A stretch of 64,000 nt of DNA from Curculioniphilus buchneri (GCF_964275155.1 NZ_OZ193413.1:558001-622000); one strand, 5' to 3'; shown: positions 9,980 to 21,094, numbered from the stretch's first letter. The notes: generated by a model from the letters alone, not told the origin. Numbers and translations are program-made.

Positions 9980-10804
9980 ATGCGATTTTCTAAAATGCAT
10001 GGTTTAGGTAATGATTTCATGGTTGTAGATGCTATAACGCAAAATCTTTGTTTTTCATCTGAAATAATTCGTCGTCTCTCAGATAGACATTATGGTGTTG
10101 GATTTGATCAATTGTTGTTAGTAGAACCACCATATGATCCAGATTTAGATTTTCACTACCGTATTTTTAATGCAGATGGTAATGAAGTCGCACAATGTGG
10201 CAATGGTGCCCGTTGTTTTGCTCATTTTGTACGTATGAAGAAGTTAATAAATAAACTTGAAATTCATGTTAGTACTCAAAGTGGACGTATGGTTTTAACC
10301 ATTACTGAAGATAATTTAATATGTGTCAATATGGGAGAACCTAATTTTAATCCCCAACAAATACCATTTTGTACAGAACGAGCCGAAAAAATTTATATTT
10401 TTCGTGCCGCAGAACAAACTATATTATGTGGTGTAGTTTCTATAGGTAATCCGCATTGTGTGATTGTCGTAGACAATGTAGAAACAGCGCAAGTTTCAAC
10501 ACTTGGTCCAGTACTAGAAAATCACGAACGTTTCGCTGAATGGGTTAATGTTGGATTTATGCAAGTCATCAATCGTGGTCACATTCGATTAAGAGTGTAT
10601 GAACGAGGTGCTGGAGAAACACAGGCTTGTGGTAGCGGTGCTTGTGCTGCTGCTGCAGTAGGGATTACACAAGGACATCTAGCAGAACAAGTACGAGTTG
10701 ATCTTCCAGGAGGACAGCTTGCAATTAATTGGCGCGGCCCCGGTCATCCATTGTTTATGACTGGACCAGCTGCTCACATTTATGACGGGTTTATCCATCT
10801 ATAA
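9980..10804 (+). CDS. dapF: Diaminopimelate epimerase
   Basis: DapF converts LL- to meso-diaminopimelate, the precursor of lysine and of peptidoglycan cross-links. At 274 residues it is exactly the E. coli length. The two catalytic cysteines are in place: C73 in AQCGNGARC and C217 in QACGSGACA. I chose ATG 9980 (MRFSKMHGLGNDF) with GAGG nine bases upstream; the frame stays open to 9923 but those 19 codons have no counterpart. Neighbours cyaA upstream and uvrD, corA downstream follow E. coli with cyaY, xerC and yigB lost. Confidence 0.97.
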   Translation: MRFSKMHGLGNDFMVVDAITQNLCFSSEIIRRLSDRHYGVGFDQLLLVEPPYDPDLDFHYRIFNADGNEVAQCGNGARCFAHFVRMKKLINKLEIHVSTQSGRMVLTITEDNLICVNMGEPNFNPQQIPFCTERAEKIYIFRAAEQTILCGVVSIGNPHCVIVVDNVETAQVSTLGPVLENHERFAEWVNVGFMQVINRGHIRLRVYERGAGETQACGSGACAAAAVGITQGHLAEQVRVDLPGGQLAINWRGPGHPLFMTGPAAHIYDGFIHL

Positions 10805-11973
10805 AATAAATAGAAAAAGAAATATGCATATTCTATCAATATAGAACTTCAAGATAATGTTAATATATTCCCTATTATTCATCAATAATATCTATCTATT
10901 AGATAATAAATTTGTTAAACGTAATTTGTATTTTATTGTTACATTAAAAACAACGACATTATTTAAATAATGAAATAATATTCAATAATTTGAACACTCA
11001 AAAAAACTTATCATAAATCACGAATAATTTTATTACTAAAGAATTTATTTTGATTGAATGTTTTTATTTTAAAATATTTTTTTATATTTTTTGACTCACT
11101 AAATGCATATAGTTAAAATTAAGTGTTACTTTCATATATCGTGATTTTTAATACAAATTTATGCACTACCTACACATAGGTATAAAAGAACATAATATTA
11201 CTGTTGAATTTTCATGTATTTCGTTATAAGAATTACATTTAAAAAAAGATTTTTAAATAAAGATATTTAAATAAAAAACATAAAACACCAATGTAATATT
11301 AAATATTATGCTGATAACGAAAATAATAATGTTTAAATTAAAATATAAAACTATTATGATTAGGTAATAGAAAATGTATGTTTATTGTTTTTTTGAACAT
11401 CATGTTCATTTTCTCTTTGATTTCAATGAAATATTTTTAATATTTAATAATTATTTTTATCAATCAAATATTTATATAATTTTAAGGATGTTGTTATCCT
11501 ATATTATAGATGGACTATAAATAAATTTCAAGCATCTACATATTGATTTAATACTATAATTAAACAGATTCATTTAATGAAAAAGTATTGCTTTGTCAAA
11601 TTTATTTGAAATCAATGCCAGCTTTACACAGATATACAATCTATATATACTTAAAATATTCTAAAATCAATTTTTATTTTTCTACATTTTATTAGAATTA
11701 TTAGCGTTATTTGAAATACATCGCATGTTGTATCAACATTGTATACAACATTAAAAAAGATTACATTAAATAACAAATATAAAATCTAGATATTTTTATC
11801 AAAATATGATAAAATTAGACAAGACATTTTACTATGATTTTAGCACTATTAGGAAATATTCGAAAATAAATTTCATTATCATTGATGCACAGTTTTATAT
11901 CTATAGTTTTATAGTAAATATTTCTAGTAATTTTTACAAGTAACTTAATTATTTTTTATGTTGAAAATTATTC
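10805..11973. other. Gene-free DNA between dapF and uvrD
   Basis: Position of yigA, xerC and yigB in E. coli. I looked for the XerC signature around the catalytic Arg/His/Tyr and could not read it on the plus strand. Loss of xerC would affect chromosome dimer resolution unless a copy exists elsewhere. No other signal seen. Confidence 0.6.
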
Positions 11974-14136
11974 ATGAATGTTTCTAATTTATTCAAAAAT
12001 TTAAATGATAATCAACGGAAAGCTGTAGTTTCATCGCGTAATAATATGTTAGTACTAGCCGGAGCTGGAAGTGGTAAAACTCGAGTACTGGTATACCGAG
12101 TTGCTTGGCTTCTATTAGTTGAAAAATGTTCTCCTGCTTCTATTATAGCAGTAACATTTACTACTAAGGCAGTAGGAGAAATGCGTAATCGCATTGAATT
12201 TCTACTGAAAAGCAAACAAAATAATATGTGGATTGGTACTTTTCATAGTATTGCCCATCGCTTGTTACGTTACCATTATATAGACACTAATCTACCGCAA
12301 AACTTTCAAATTATTGACAAGGAAGATCAATTACAGTTAATCAAACGATTGATACGAACTATGAACCTAAATGAAAAAACATGGTTACCACGTCAGATAA
12401 TGTGGTATATTGATACTAAAAAGGAGAAAGGATTACGTCCACATCATATTAAATTCTCAGAAAATTTAATAGACAACACTTACCAAAAAATCTACCGAAC
12501 TTATCAAGATATGTGTGATCGTGCTGGCATAGTAGATTTTTCTGAATTGCTACTACGTGCTTATGAATTATGGCTGCATAAACCACACATTTTATATCAT
12601 TATCAAAAGCGTTTTTCTAATATTCTTATAGATGAATTTCAGGATACTAACCAAATTCAGTATTCTTGGATTCGTATGTTAGCAGGCTATGACAATAGTG
12701 TCATGAGTGTTGGTGACGATGATCAATCAATTTATGGTTGGCGTGGAGCACAGGTTGCAAACATTCATCGTTTTCTTCATGAATTTCCAAATGTTCGAAC
12801 TATTGTTTTGGAACAGAACTACCGTTCTACCAGCAATATTTTAAAAATAGCAAATACCCTGATTGCCCATAATGGCAATAGATTAGCCAAAAGTTTATGG
12901 ACAGCGAGTGATATAGGTGAGCCTATTGTGCTTTATTGTGCATTTAACGAATTAGATGAAGCGAATTTTGTTGTTAACTGTATTAAAGCTGATCAAAAAA
13001 AAGGACTAGTACTTAAAGATTGTGCTATTCTTTATCGCAGTAACGCGCAATCACGCGTGTTAGAAGAAGCATTGCTTCAAATAGGATTACCATATCACAT
13101 TTATGGAAGTGTACGGTTTTTTGAACGTCAAGAAATAAAAGATGTACTTGCCTATTTGCGACTTATCGTCAATCGTCATGATGACGCCGCATATGAACGA
13201 ATCGTTAATAGGCCAACACGTGGTCTTGGTGACCGTACATTAAATTTAATAAGACACATTGCTCAAAATCGACAAATTACGTTGTGGAAAGCTAGTCAAG
13301 TACTGCTACAAGAAAAAATGTTATCAGGCAGAACTGCATCTGCATTGCAAAAATTTCTTAATTTACTAGACATGTTAGAATCAGAGACAATAGAATTACC
13401 ATTGCATGTACAAACCGATGTAGTGATTAAAAATTCTGGTCTTTGGAAGATGTATGAATGTATACAAGGAGATAACAGTCAAACTCGTATTGATAATCTT
13501 GCAGAATTAGTGACTGCTACTCGCCAATTTAGTGTTAACAATAATAAAGATAAAGATTTATTATCTTTATTCTTGTCACATACTCTTCTAGATGAAGGAG
13601 TAGGCCAGGAAAATATCCATCAAAATGCAGTGAAATTAATGACGTTACATTCTTCTAAAGGATTAGAGTTTTCTCAAGTATTTATTGTTGGTATGGAAGA
13701 AGGCATGCTACCAAACATGATGTCGTTAGATCAAAGTGAACGTATAGAAGAAGAGCGTCGTTTGGTATATGTAGGAATTACTCGCGCAATGAAAAAGCTG
13801 ATAATTACTTATGCTAAGAATCGAAGATTATATGGAAAAGACATAAACCATCAACCTTCTCGTTTTATTGATGAAATGCCAACTGCATGCATTAAAGAAG
13901 TGCAGCTATGCAATTATGTCACCCATTTAGCTGACAATCCGTGCATAAATGTGCTAACTAAGGAAGAAAATTTCAGCAATTTTAAATTTGGCCAGCGAGT
14001 TCTCCATCCACAATTTGGTGAAGGTAGAATAATTAATTTCAAAGGAAGTGGTAAACATAGTCGATTTCAAATTGATTTTCGACATAAAGGCACTAAATGG
14101 TTAATAGCAACTTATCCTTTTTTAAAAAAAATATAA
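11974..14136 (+). CDS. uvrD: DNA helicase II
   Basis: UvrD is a 3'-5' superfamily 1A helicase for nucleotide excision and mismatch repair. Its 720 residues equal the E. coli length. Visible motifs: Walker A GAGSGKT (residues 30-36), DEFQDTN (220-226), GDDDQSIYGWRG (247-258), EQNYRST, and the C-terminal LHSSKGLEF and YVGITRA. The C-terminal Tudor-like region (FGQRVLHPQFGEGRI) that contacts RNA polymerase is also kept. No mutL or uvrABC gene lies in this window, so its partners are unknown. Eight-base A-runs occur at two places in the frame. Confidence 0.98.
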   Translation: MNVSNLFKNLNDNQRKAVVSSRNNMLVLAGAGSGKTRVLVYRVAWLLLVEKCSPASIIAVTFTTKAVGEMRNRIEFLLKSKQNNMWIGTFHSIAHRLLRYHYIDTNLPQNFQIIDKEDQLQLIKRLIRTMNLNEKTWLPRQIMWYIDTKKEKGLRPHHIKFSENLIDNTYQKIYRTYQDMCDRAGIVDFSELLLRAYELWLHKPHILYHYQKRFSNILIDEFQDTNQIQYSWIRMLAGYDNSVMSVGDDDQSIYGWRGAQVANIHRFLHEFPNVRTIVLEQNYRSTSNILKIANTLIAHNGNRLAKSLWTASDIGEPIVLYCAFNELDEANFVVNCIKADQKKGLVLKDCAILYRSNAQSRVLEEALLQIGLPYHIYGSVRFFERQEIKDVLAYLRLIVNRHDDAAYERIVNRPTRGLGDRTLNLIRHIAQNRQITLWKASQVLLQEKMLSGRTASALQKFLNLLDMLESETIELPLHVQTDVVIKNSGLWKMYECIQGDNSQTRIDNLAELVTATRQFSVNNNKDKDLLSLFLSHTLLDEGVGQENIHQNAVKLMTLHSSKGLEFSQVFIVGMEEGMLPNMMSLDQSERIEEERRLVYVGITRAMKKLIITYAKNRRLYGKDINHQPSRFIDEMPTACIKEVQLCNYVTHLADNPCINVLTKEENFSNFKFGQRVLHPQFGEGRIINFKGSGKHSRFQIDFRHKGTKWLIATYPFLKKI

Positions 14137-14473
14137 TGCTGGAAAATAAGGTACACTTTGTACACTATTATATTTTATATAAACTGATTAAATGGTGTTT
14201 CACATTATTAACAGATTTTTTTATCTCAGGAAAGGTTACGCCTTGAATATCCCTGGTAGTAGATACTGGCTCATTAATCTGTCTATTACATAATCACGCT
14301 AAGTTATCTTATACGGCTGACACTGTCATTGGTTATTATCAGCGACTTATAGTTTAGTGTCGCATAGAGTCAAATCTTTGATACTTTGATATTCAATGGT
14401 ACTGTTATGTTACCTTATATTACTATATACTGATGCGTTTTCCATTCCTTATCTCATAGGATAATTAAGGCGT
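14137..14473. other. Spacer between uvrD and corA
   Basis: 337 bases of somewhat less AT-rich DNA than the larger gaps. I see no gene. It may hold the corA promoter and leader, but I cannot point to a convincing -35/-10 pair. Confidence 0.5.
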
Positions 14474-15424
14474 ATGCTTCATGCATTTCAATTAGATAAC
14501 TATCGGTTGTCACGTCTTGACGCTGACAAACCAGGAACTTTATTTAAATCAGTTTGGATAGATTTGATAGAACCTGGAGATGAGGAACGAAATCGGATCC
14601 AACATGAATTGGGTCAGAGTTTAGAAACATGCCTTGAATTAGAGGATATTGAGGCATCGGCTCGGTTTTTTGAAGACGAAGATGGTTTACATATTCACTC
14701 TTTTTTCTTTTATGCCGATTCTGATGATCATGCCGGAAACACTACTGTAGCATTTACTGTTCGCAATGGTCGACTTTATACTTTACGTGAACGTGAATTG
14801 CCAGCATTTCGATTGTATCGAATGCGCACTCGTAGTCAGACATTGATTGATGGAAATGCTTATGAATTATTATTGGATTTATTTGAAACAAAAATTGAGC
14901 AGTTAGCAGATGAAATTGAAAATATTTACAGTGATTTAGAAGCACTCAGTTTAGTCATTATGGAAGGACATCAAGATGATGAATATGATAAAGCACTTTC
15001 CACACTTGCTGAGTTAGAAGACGTAGGATGGAAGGTTAGATTATGCCTAATGGATACACAGCGTGCACTGAACTTTTTAGTCCGAAAAACACGTCTACCA
15101 TCGGGACAATTAGAACAAGCACGGGAAATTTTACGCGATATTGAATCTTTATTGCCTCATAATGAATCGTTATTTCAGAAAGTAAATTTTTTAATGCAGG
15201 CAGCAATGGGTTTCATCAATATAGAACAAAATCGTATTATCAAAATTTTTTCGGTTGTATCGGTTATTTTCTTACCACCAACGTTGATTGCGTCTAGCTA
15301 TGGGATGAACTTTGAATTCATGCCAGAACTCAAATGGTCTTTTGGTTACCCTGGTGCCATCCTTTCAATGATTTTAGTGGGTTTAGTACCTTATATTTAT
15401 TTTAAACGTAAAAATTGGCTATAA
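14474..15424 (+). CDS. corA: Magnesium/cobalt transporter CorA
   Basis: CorA is a pentameric inner-membrane Mg2+ channel. The 316 residues equal E. coli and identity is very high. The long acidic cytoplasmic domain is followed by two transmembrane helices near the C-terminus, with the signature YGMNFEFMPELKW (GMN at about 277-279) between them and the basic end KRKNWL. It directly follows uvrD as in E. coli. Strong conservation compared with its neighbours suggests it is under tight selection. Confidence 0.98.
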   Translation: MLHAFQLDNYRLSRLDADKPGTLFKSVWIDLIEPGDEERNRIQHELGQSLETCLELEDIEASARFFEDEDGLHIHSFFFYADSDDHAGNTTVAFTVRNGRLYTLRERELPAFRLYRMRTRSQTLIDGNAYELLLDLFETKIEQLADEIENIYSDLEALSLVIMEGHQDDEYDKALSTLAELEDVGWKVRLCLMDTQRALNFLVRKTRLPSGQLEQAREILRDIESLLPHNESLFQKVNFLMQAAMGFINIEQNRIIKIFSVVSVIFLPPTLIASSYGMNFEFMPELKWSFGYPGAILSMILVGLVPYIYFKRKNWL

Positions 15425-18153
15425 CTACAAATATTTATTAATGTAGATAACATGGCTTAATAATATTAAGATTAATCTTAATTAATTAGGTTAGTATTTA
15501 ACCTTATAAAAAAATAAACTTCAAATTATTATCTACTATTTAAATTTAAGTCCGATATTGGATGGATAACTAATATTCACTAATTTATGATTATGTGCAT
15601 TTTAGTTAACACAATAACTATCATTTAATGATAATTATTACTATCTAACTAAATTATTTTAGTTATAATTCTTTTTTTATAATAAATTTTATTTCTTATT
15701 ATCTATTTTATAATAGTGATTGATGTATTTGTTACAAAAATAAATTTCATAATAGATAATGAGGTAAAGATAATTAAACTTTTATACTGTATAAAAAAAT
15801 AACTATAGAATGAAATTCTGATGATATTTATTATTAAATAATAAGTATCATACTCTTTATAAAAAAGAGATTGACATCTCATCATTGAATTTTTAATTCA
15901 TTTTAAATTTTAATAAATATTGATTTCACATAAAAAATACTCTATTCTAATATTACTATTTAAATGTTAAATCCTATGATTTAGGACATAAATTGTCTTG
16001 TTCATTGTCATTTGATAAGTATTTTATAAGCATTCTATTTACATTTTTTTAAATTTATTCCATAAAATTACATTCTATGTATATAGTAAATTACATTATC
16101 TTCTTAAGATAAATATAAAATTGAAAAATTATTTGAATTTAATGTTAATCTACATCTATGATTTATAAATTAACAATTTTGTTTAAATAACTTCGATAAT
16201 TTAATTTATATGTAAATAGTTATAATGCAAAATAAAATATTGCTAGAAAATTACAAACTAACTAAAATATCTAGTAATAGATTACTACTTAATATTAATA
16301 TCTACTTCTAGTAGAAGTCATTGATTCATTATATTTTATATGGAATATATACATTTTAAGATTATATCTTAGTTTAAGAATTCTGATCAATACTTCAATA
16401 TTATTTGAAAACTATCAAAGTTATAATATAGGTTAATCAAAAAAATTTTATCTAATATTATTAATGATAATTCTGCTAAATTTAATAAAATTATTAGAGT
16501 GATTGACTATGTTAAAATATCTTTATGATTATAAAGATCAAATATTTATATACATAGAATAGCGTCAGCATATTGATGCATTTATAGTGTAGTAGACTAT
16601 ATAGAATATTATTAATATATAAAAAATTATTATTAATGATATATTATAAATTAATTAAATATTTATTAATGAATAGAATGACTATTCTCTATTATGAATA
16701 GAGGTTTTATATATTTTTTAATTTTTATTATTTTTAATAATTAAAAAGGTATTTTCCATTGCAAAAAATTTACAATAAATAATTGTCAATCTTTTAAATT
16801 TAAATATTTAACACGATTAAAATTCATCTTTTTTCCAAAAAGATTTCTCCTTGATCTGTAGGACACATGATTTTTTTAAAAACATTATTTTAATTATATG
16901 GACATATAAGAATTTAATTCTTTTTCAAGAAAATATAGTATATATACTATTTACATCTAGTATATATATCATATAGTAATTCCAATCACAATTGACCATA
17001 AAATTATCCCCCCCTTATAGTTTATAAGGATTGTATGAATTCAATGTTATTGAATATTTTACCTAATAGGGTATCTAGATTGACTATCGTCGAAAACAAC
17101 TAAATTCAAATTACTGTTGAATAGTGCCAATTATGATCATGATAGACTAATAATGATGTAATTCATATTAATTATAGAATCAATATTAGTTAGAAGGATC
17201 TATAGTATAAATTGCTAATTAATTAATAAATAATGTTTGATAGAGGCTAATATAATCTTTTTAAAAATATTTTATCTATAACGTCTTAATATCACATCTT
17301 ATGTGATAATGTTATCTACGATAATACATATGACTCTTTTATAATACATATATAATACATATTTATAATACATAAAATCTATAGCATTGTAAAAGTAAAT
17401 AGCTATTTCATTAAGCTTTGTCTGCTCATTATAAAATAACTATACTAAGAATAGTATATATAGTATATAATCTATTATATAATTCATTAAACTTAAACTA
17501 TTAAAATATAATGTTAGAAATTAATCATAGCAATATAGATATATGTTCTATAGCTTAGAGCATGATATACTATTTATCATTATAAAATATAATATATAAA
17601 TCATCATAAATAATGATAGATAATAGATAATAGTAACCATATATCAAACAAAATATATATATTCCATTTTTTGAGAAAATATTAATTAAATATTACACGT
17701 GTAATAATGCTTCATGTAATCAATCAATTGATTCTTTTATCAAGGTATATATAGGAAAAGTAAATGATAGAAAACATGTTTTCTCAATTAGCTCATTTTG
17801 TATGCAACTATATCCTTTAAATATATTAGATAAAAGTTAATCTATTTAATAGATAATGCATTAGCGTTATACAAAATAGGTATAGACATAGTAAACAATT
17901 AATAGATTAGCATCTTTAATAATTCTATTATATTTAACAATCAATATGCAATCAAAAAAAGATAATATCGTTACTTCTGATATAATCAGAATCTGACACT
18001 CGATTGTGTAATGTAATTCAGGGATAAAACCAAGTAAACGTTTTTTACCTAACTTGAGTATAAACTTTTAAGTGAAAATCAAAAAATGTACATGAACAAA
18101 TGTGCATTTCACGTGTATTACGTTATTTCTAATATAGTCTATAATATATTCAT
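15425..18153. other. 2.7-kb gene desert between corA and the recA promoter
   Basis: Extremely AT-rich. It joins two blocks that are distant in E. coli. Within it: a terminator-like hairpin at 16687-16722; a run of seven C at 17008-17014 next to a small hairpin (CCTTATA/TATAAGG, 17013-17029); and several copies of TATAATACATA at about 17340-17371. A 60-codon frame at 15703-15885 (minus) is low-complexity and rejected. No gene is recognisable. Confidence 0.6.
16687..16722 (+). terminator. Terminator-like hairpin plus T-run, no gene attached
   Basis: CTCTATT, loop ATG, AATAGAG, then a G and a T-rich run on the plus strand. The shape fits an intrinsic terminator, but corA ends 1.26 kb upstream and no gene lies between. 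The stem is AT-rich and could be chance in this composition. Confidence 0.3.
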
Positions 18154-18181
18154 TTGATACTGTATAATAACATAATATACT
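18154..18181 (+). promoter_or_regulatory. recA promoter with a broken LexA (SOS) operator
   Basis: TTGATA, 16 bases, TATACT. Spacing and -35 are identical to the E. coli recA promoter. In E. coli the 16-base spacer is the LexA box, CTG-N10-CAG. Here it reads CTGTATAATAACATAA: the left half CTGTAT is kept, the right half CAG has become TAA. The promoter should still fire but symmetric LexA binding should be lost. The recA ATG lies 80 bases downstream. Confidence 0.75.
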
Positions 18182-18260
18182 AGATATCCTCCGATATATT
18201 CTTAATTTTTAAAAAAATGAACAAGGTGCGATCTCTCTTGCTGCTTAATTAGGAGTTACA

Positions 18261-19325
18261 ATGGCTATTGACGAGAAAAAAAAAAAGGCGCTAGCGGCAG
18301 TATTAGACCAAATTGAAAAACAGTTTGGAAAAGGTTCCATTATGCGTCTAGGTGAAGATCGTTCCATGGACGTTGAAACCATTTCCACGGGTTCTCTATC
18401 TTTAGATATTGCGTTGGGTACTGGGGGATTGCCCATGGGTCGTATTGTTGAAATTTATGGACCTGAAGCGTCAGGTAAAACTACTCTGACATTACAAGTT
18501 ATTGCTACAGCACAAAAAGAAAGAAAAACTTGTGCCTTTATCGACGCTGAACATGCTCTAGATCCTATTTATGCTAAAAAATTAGGCGTGGATATCGATA
18601 ATCTTCTTTGTTCTCAGCCAGATACTGGTGAACAAGCATTAGAGATATGCGGTGCGCTAACTCGGTCCGGTGCTGTCGATGTGATTATTGTGGATTCTGT
18701 AGCTGCATTGACTCCGAAAGCGGAAATTGAAGGTGAAATTGGTGATTCTCACATGGGTCTTGCAGCCCGCATGATGAGTCAAGCAATGCGTAAATTAGCA
18801 GGAAATTTAAAAAATGCTAATACTTTGTTGATTTTTATTAATCAGATTCGTATGAAGATTGGTGTTCTATTTGGTAATCCAGAAACTACGACTGGTGGTA
18901 ATGCACTTAAATTTTATGCCTCCGTTCGTCTAGATATTCGCCGTATCGGATCAGTAAAAACAGGAGATATAATAGTAGGTAGTGAAACCCGTGTTAAAGT
19001 AGTAAAAAATAAAGTAGCTGCACCGTTTAAACAAGCTGAATTTCAAATTATGTATGGAGAAGGCATTAATATTTTTGATGAATTACTCGAACTTGGAGTT
19101 AAATATAAACTTATTGAAAAAGCAGGTGCATGGTATAGTTACCGTGGAGAAAAAATTGGCCAGGGAAAAATGAACGCATGTAATTTTTTAAAAGAACATA
19201 AAGAAATCTTTACTAATTTAAATACAACATTAAGATCAATGTTATTACATAACGTTAATTATAACAGCTTAGTTAATCATTCTACAGCTGTAGAAAATAT
19301 AGAAATTAGTAAACAAAATGAATAG
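18261..19325 (+). CDS. recA: Recombinase RecA
   Basis: RecA forms the strand-exchange filament in homologous recombination. Walker A GPEASGKT is at residues 67-74. The L1/L2 regions (INQIRMKIGVLFGNPETTTGG) and most of the ATPase core are nearly identical to E. coli. The length is 354 against 353, but the last 45 or so residues diverge and lack the strongly acidic E. coli tail that tunes DNA binding. The start has AGGAG eight bases upstream. Codons 6-9 (AAA AAA AAA AAG) form an 11-A run (18276-18286), a likely slippage site. alaS follows as in E. coli, with recX missing. Confidence 0.98.
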   Translation: MAIDEKKKKALAAVLDQIEKQFGKGSIMRLGEDRSMDVETISTGSLSLDIALGTGGLPMGRIVEIYGPEASGKTTLTLQVIATAQKERKTCAFIDAEHALDPIYAKKLGVDIDNLLCSQPDTGEQALEICGALTRSGAVDVIIVDSVAALTPKAEIEGEIGDSHMGLAARMMSQAMRKLAGNLKNANTLLIFINQIRMKIGVLFGNPETTTGGNALKFYASVRLDIRRIGSVKTGDIIVGSETRVKVVKNKVAAPFKQAEFQIMYGEGINIFDELLELGVKYKLIEKAGAWYSYRGEKIGQGKMNACNFLKEHKEIFTNLNTTLRSMLLHNVNYNSLVNHSTAVENIEISKQNE

Positions 19326-19741
19326 TGTTAGATGTGGTTCCCTAAACAACGATAGAGACTACAGATCGCCAATAACAATTTCTATGATTTTAGGAACATA
19401 TTTCAGGCATTGCATACAGAAAGTTAGAGAGGCGGGCTAATAATGATGTGCGTTATACTTGAGATAATTAATTTATAAATAAAATAATTAAAATTAATCT
19501 TTATGTACAAATCAAAAAGATAGGCGACATAAACATACCATAATATACTTTTTTCAAAAAAAAGTTTTGTATATAGAGTGTAACGTGGTGATATAAATCA
19601 CAAAGTTGATTCGTCATTAACTAATGATATATTTCGCCGAAGTTGAAGTATAGTGTTATTTCTTATCTAAAGATATCTAACAATAGCATTTATTATTTAA
19701 TATTCAATATTGAATTTTATTCACATAATTTTGAGAACACT
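19326..19741. other. Spacer between recA and alaS
   Basis: 416 bases. E. coli has recX here; I cannot read any RecX remnant. The frame of alaS is open back to 19643, but those codons have no family match. No clear terminator after recA. Confidence 0.5.
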
Positions 19742-21094
19742 ATGAGCAAGAGTACTACTGAAATCCGTCAAACATTTTTAGAATTTTTCCATAGCAAAAA
19801 TCACCAAATAGTAAAAAGCAGTTCTCTAGTGCCTGATAAAGATAAAACATTGCTGTTTACCAATGCCGGTATGAACCAATTCAAAGATGTTTTTTTAGGT
19901 TTAAAACATCCTTTTTATCGATGTGTTACAACGTCACAACGCTGTGTTCGGGCAGGTGGAAAACACAACGATTTAGACAAAGTCGGTTATACCGCCCGTC
20001 ATCTCACATTTTTCGAAATGTTAGGTAATTTTAGCTTCGGTAGCTATTTTAAACGTAACACTATTCAGTGGGCTTGGGAATTGTTAACAAGTTCAAAATG
20101 GTTTAATTTACCAAAAGAAAAGCTTTGGGTCACAGTATATTTCACTGATAGTGAAACTTATCAAATTTGGTCTAATGAGATAGGATTATCGAGCGATCGC
20201 ATTATCAGTATTGGTGATAACAGGGGTAAAATATATGAATCAGACAATTTTTGGCAAATGAGTGATACTGGTCCTTGTGGACCATCTTCGGAAATTTTCT
20301 ATGATCATGGCAAACATATTTCAGGTAGTCTTCCTGGTAGCCTCAACGAAGAAGAAGGAGATCGTTATACTGAAATTTGGAATTTGGTATTTATGCAATT
20401 TGATCGACAAGCTGATGGCACACTATTACCTTTACCAAAACCTTCAGTAGATACAGGAATGGGATTAGAGCGTATTGCAGGAGTATTGCAAAATGTCCAT
20501 TCTAACTATGATATCGACATATTTAAATATCTTATTGCTGCTGCAGCAGAAATAACAGGGGCCGAAGATTTAAATAGCAAATCTCTGTGCGTTATTGCAG
20601 ATCATATTCGATCTTGTGCTTTTTTAATTAGTGATGGTATTCTTCCTTCAAATGAAGGAAGAGGATATGTATTACGTCGAATAATTCGACGTGCAGTTCG
20701 TCATGGTAGCATGTTAGGTGCTAAACATACCTTTTTTTATAAGTTAGTTTCTCCATTAATTTCAGTAATGGGTTGTACTGAAGATTATTTAAAACGACAG
20801 CAGTTAATAATAGAGCAAGTATTACAATCGGAGGAAGAACAATTTTTCCGTACTTTAAAACGAGGTCTAGCTCTTTTAGATAAAGAGTTGTCTAAACTTA
20901 GTGGAAATATTCTTGATGGTGATATCGCTTTTCGATTATACGATACCTATGGTTTTCCTCTGGATATGACTGCCGACATATGTCGTGAACATAATCTTTA
21001 TGTTGATGAGCGAGGATTTAATCATGCCATGGAGTTGCAGCGCCACCGTGCTCGTCAAAAATCTATCAAACTGAACAATCATACAGAATTTTGA
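19742..21094 (+). CDS. alaS: Alanyl-tRNA synthetase, N-terminal catalytic half only
   Basis: AlaRS charges tRNA-Ala. The 450 residues match the E. coli N-terminal half: class II core with TFFEMLGNFSFG, DTGPCGPSSEIFYDHG and VDTGMGLERI, then the tRNA-recognition helical domain with RGYVLRRIIRRAVRHG and LYDTYGFPLD. The E. coli enzyme has 876 residues. The editing domain (HxxxH, CGGTH) and C-Ala domain are absent, and I cannot find them in the 1.3 kb downstream. The E. coli fragment of residues 1-461 is known to aminoacylate as a monomer, so this shortened protein may work but would lack correction of Ser- or Gly-tRNA-Ala. Start chosen at ATG 19742 (MSKSTTEIRQ), although the frame opens earlier. 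Confidence 0.93.
   Translation: MSKSTTEIRQTFLEFFHSKNHQIVKSSSLVPDKDKTLLFTNAGMNQFKDVFLGLKHPFYRCVTTSQRCVRAGGKHNDLDKVGYTARHLTFFEMLGNFSFGSYFKRNTIQWAWELLTSSKWFNLPKEKLWVTVYFTDSETYQIWSNEIGLSSDRIISIGDNRGKIYESDNFWQMSDTGPCGPSSEIFYDHGKHISGSLPGSLNEEEGDRYTEIWNLVFMQFDRQADGTLLPLPKPSVDTGMGLERIAGVLQNVHSNYDIDIFKYLIAAAAEITGAEDLNSKSLCVIADHIRSCAFLISDGILPSNEGRGYVLRRIIRRAVRHGSMLGAKHTFFYKLVSPLISVMGCTEDYLKRQQLIIEQVLQSEEEQFFRTLKRGLALLDKELSKLSGNILDGDIAFRLYDTYGFPLDMTADICREHNLYVDERGFNHAMELQRHRARQKSIKLNNHTEF

Noticed and set aside
15703..15885. 60-codon open frame, minus strand
   Set aside because: Low-complexity I/F/Y/S sequence in a gene desert, no ribosome site or recognisable motif.
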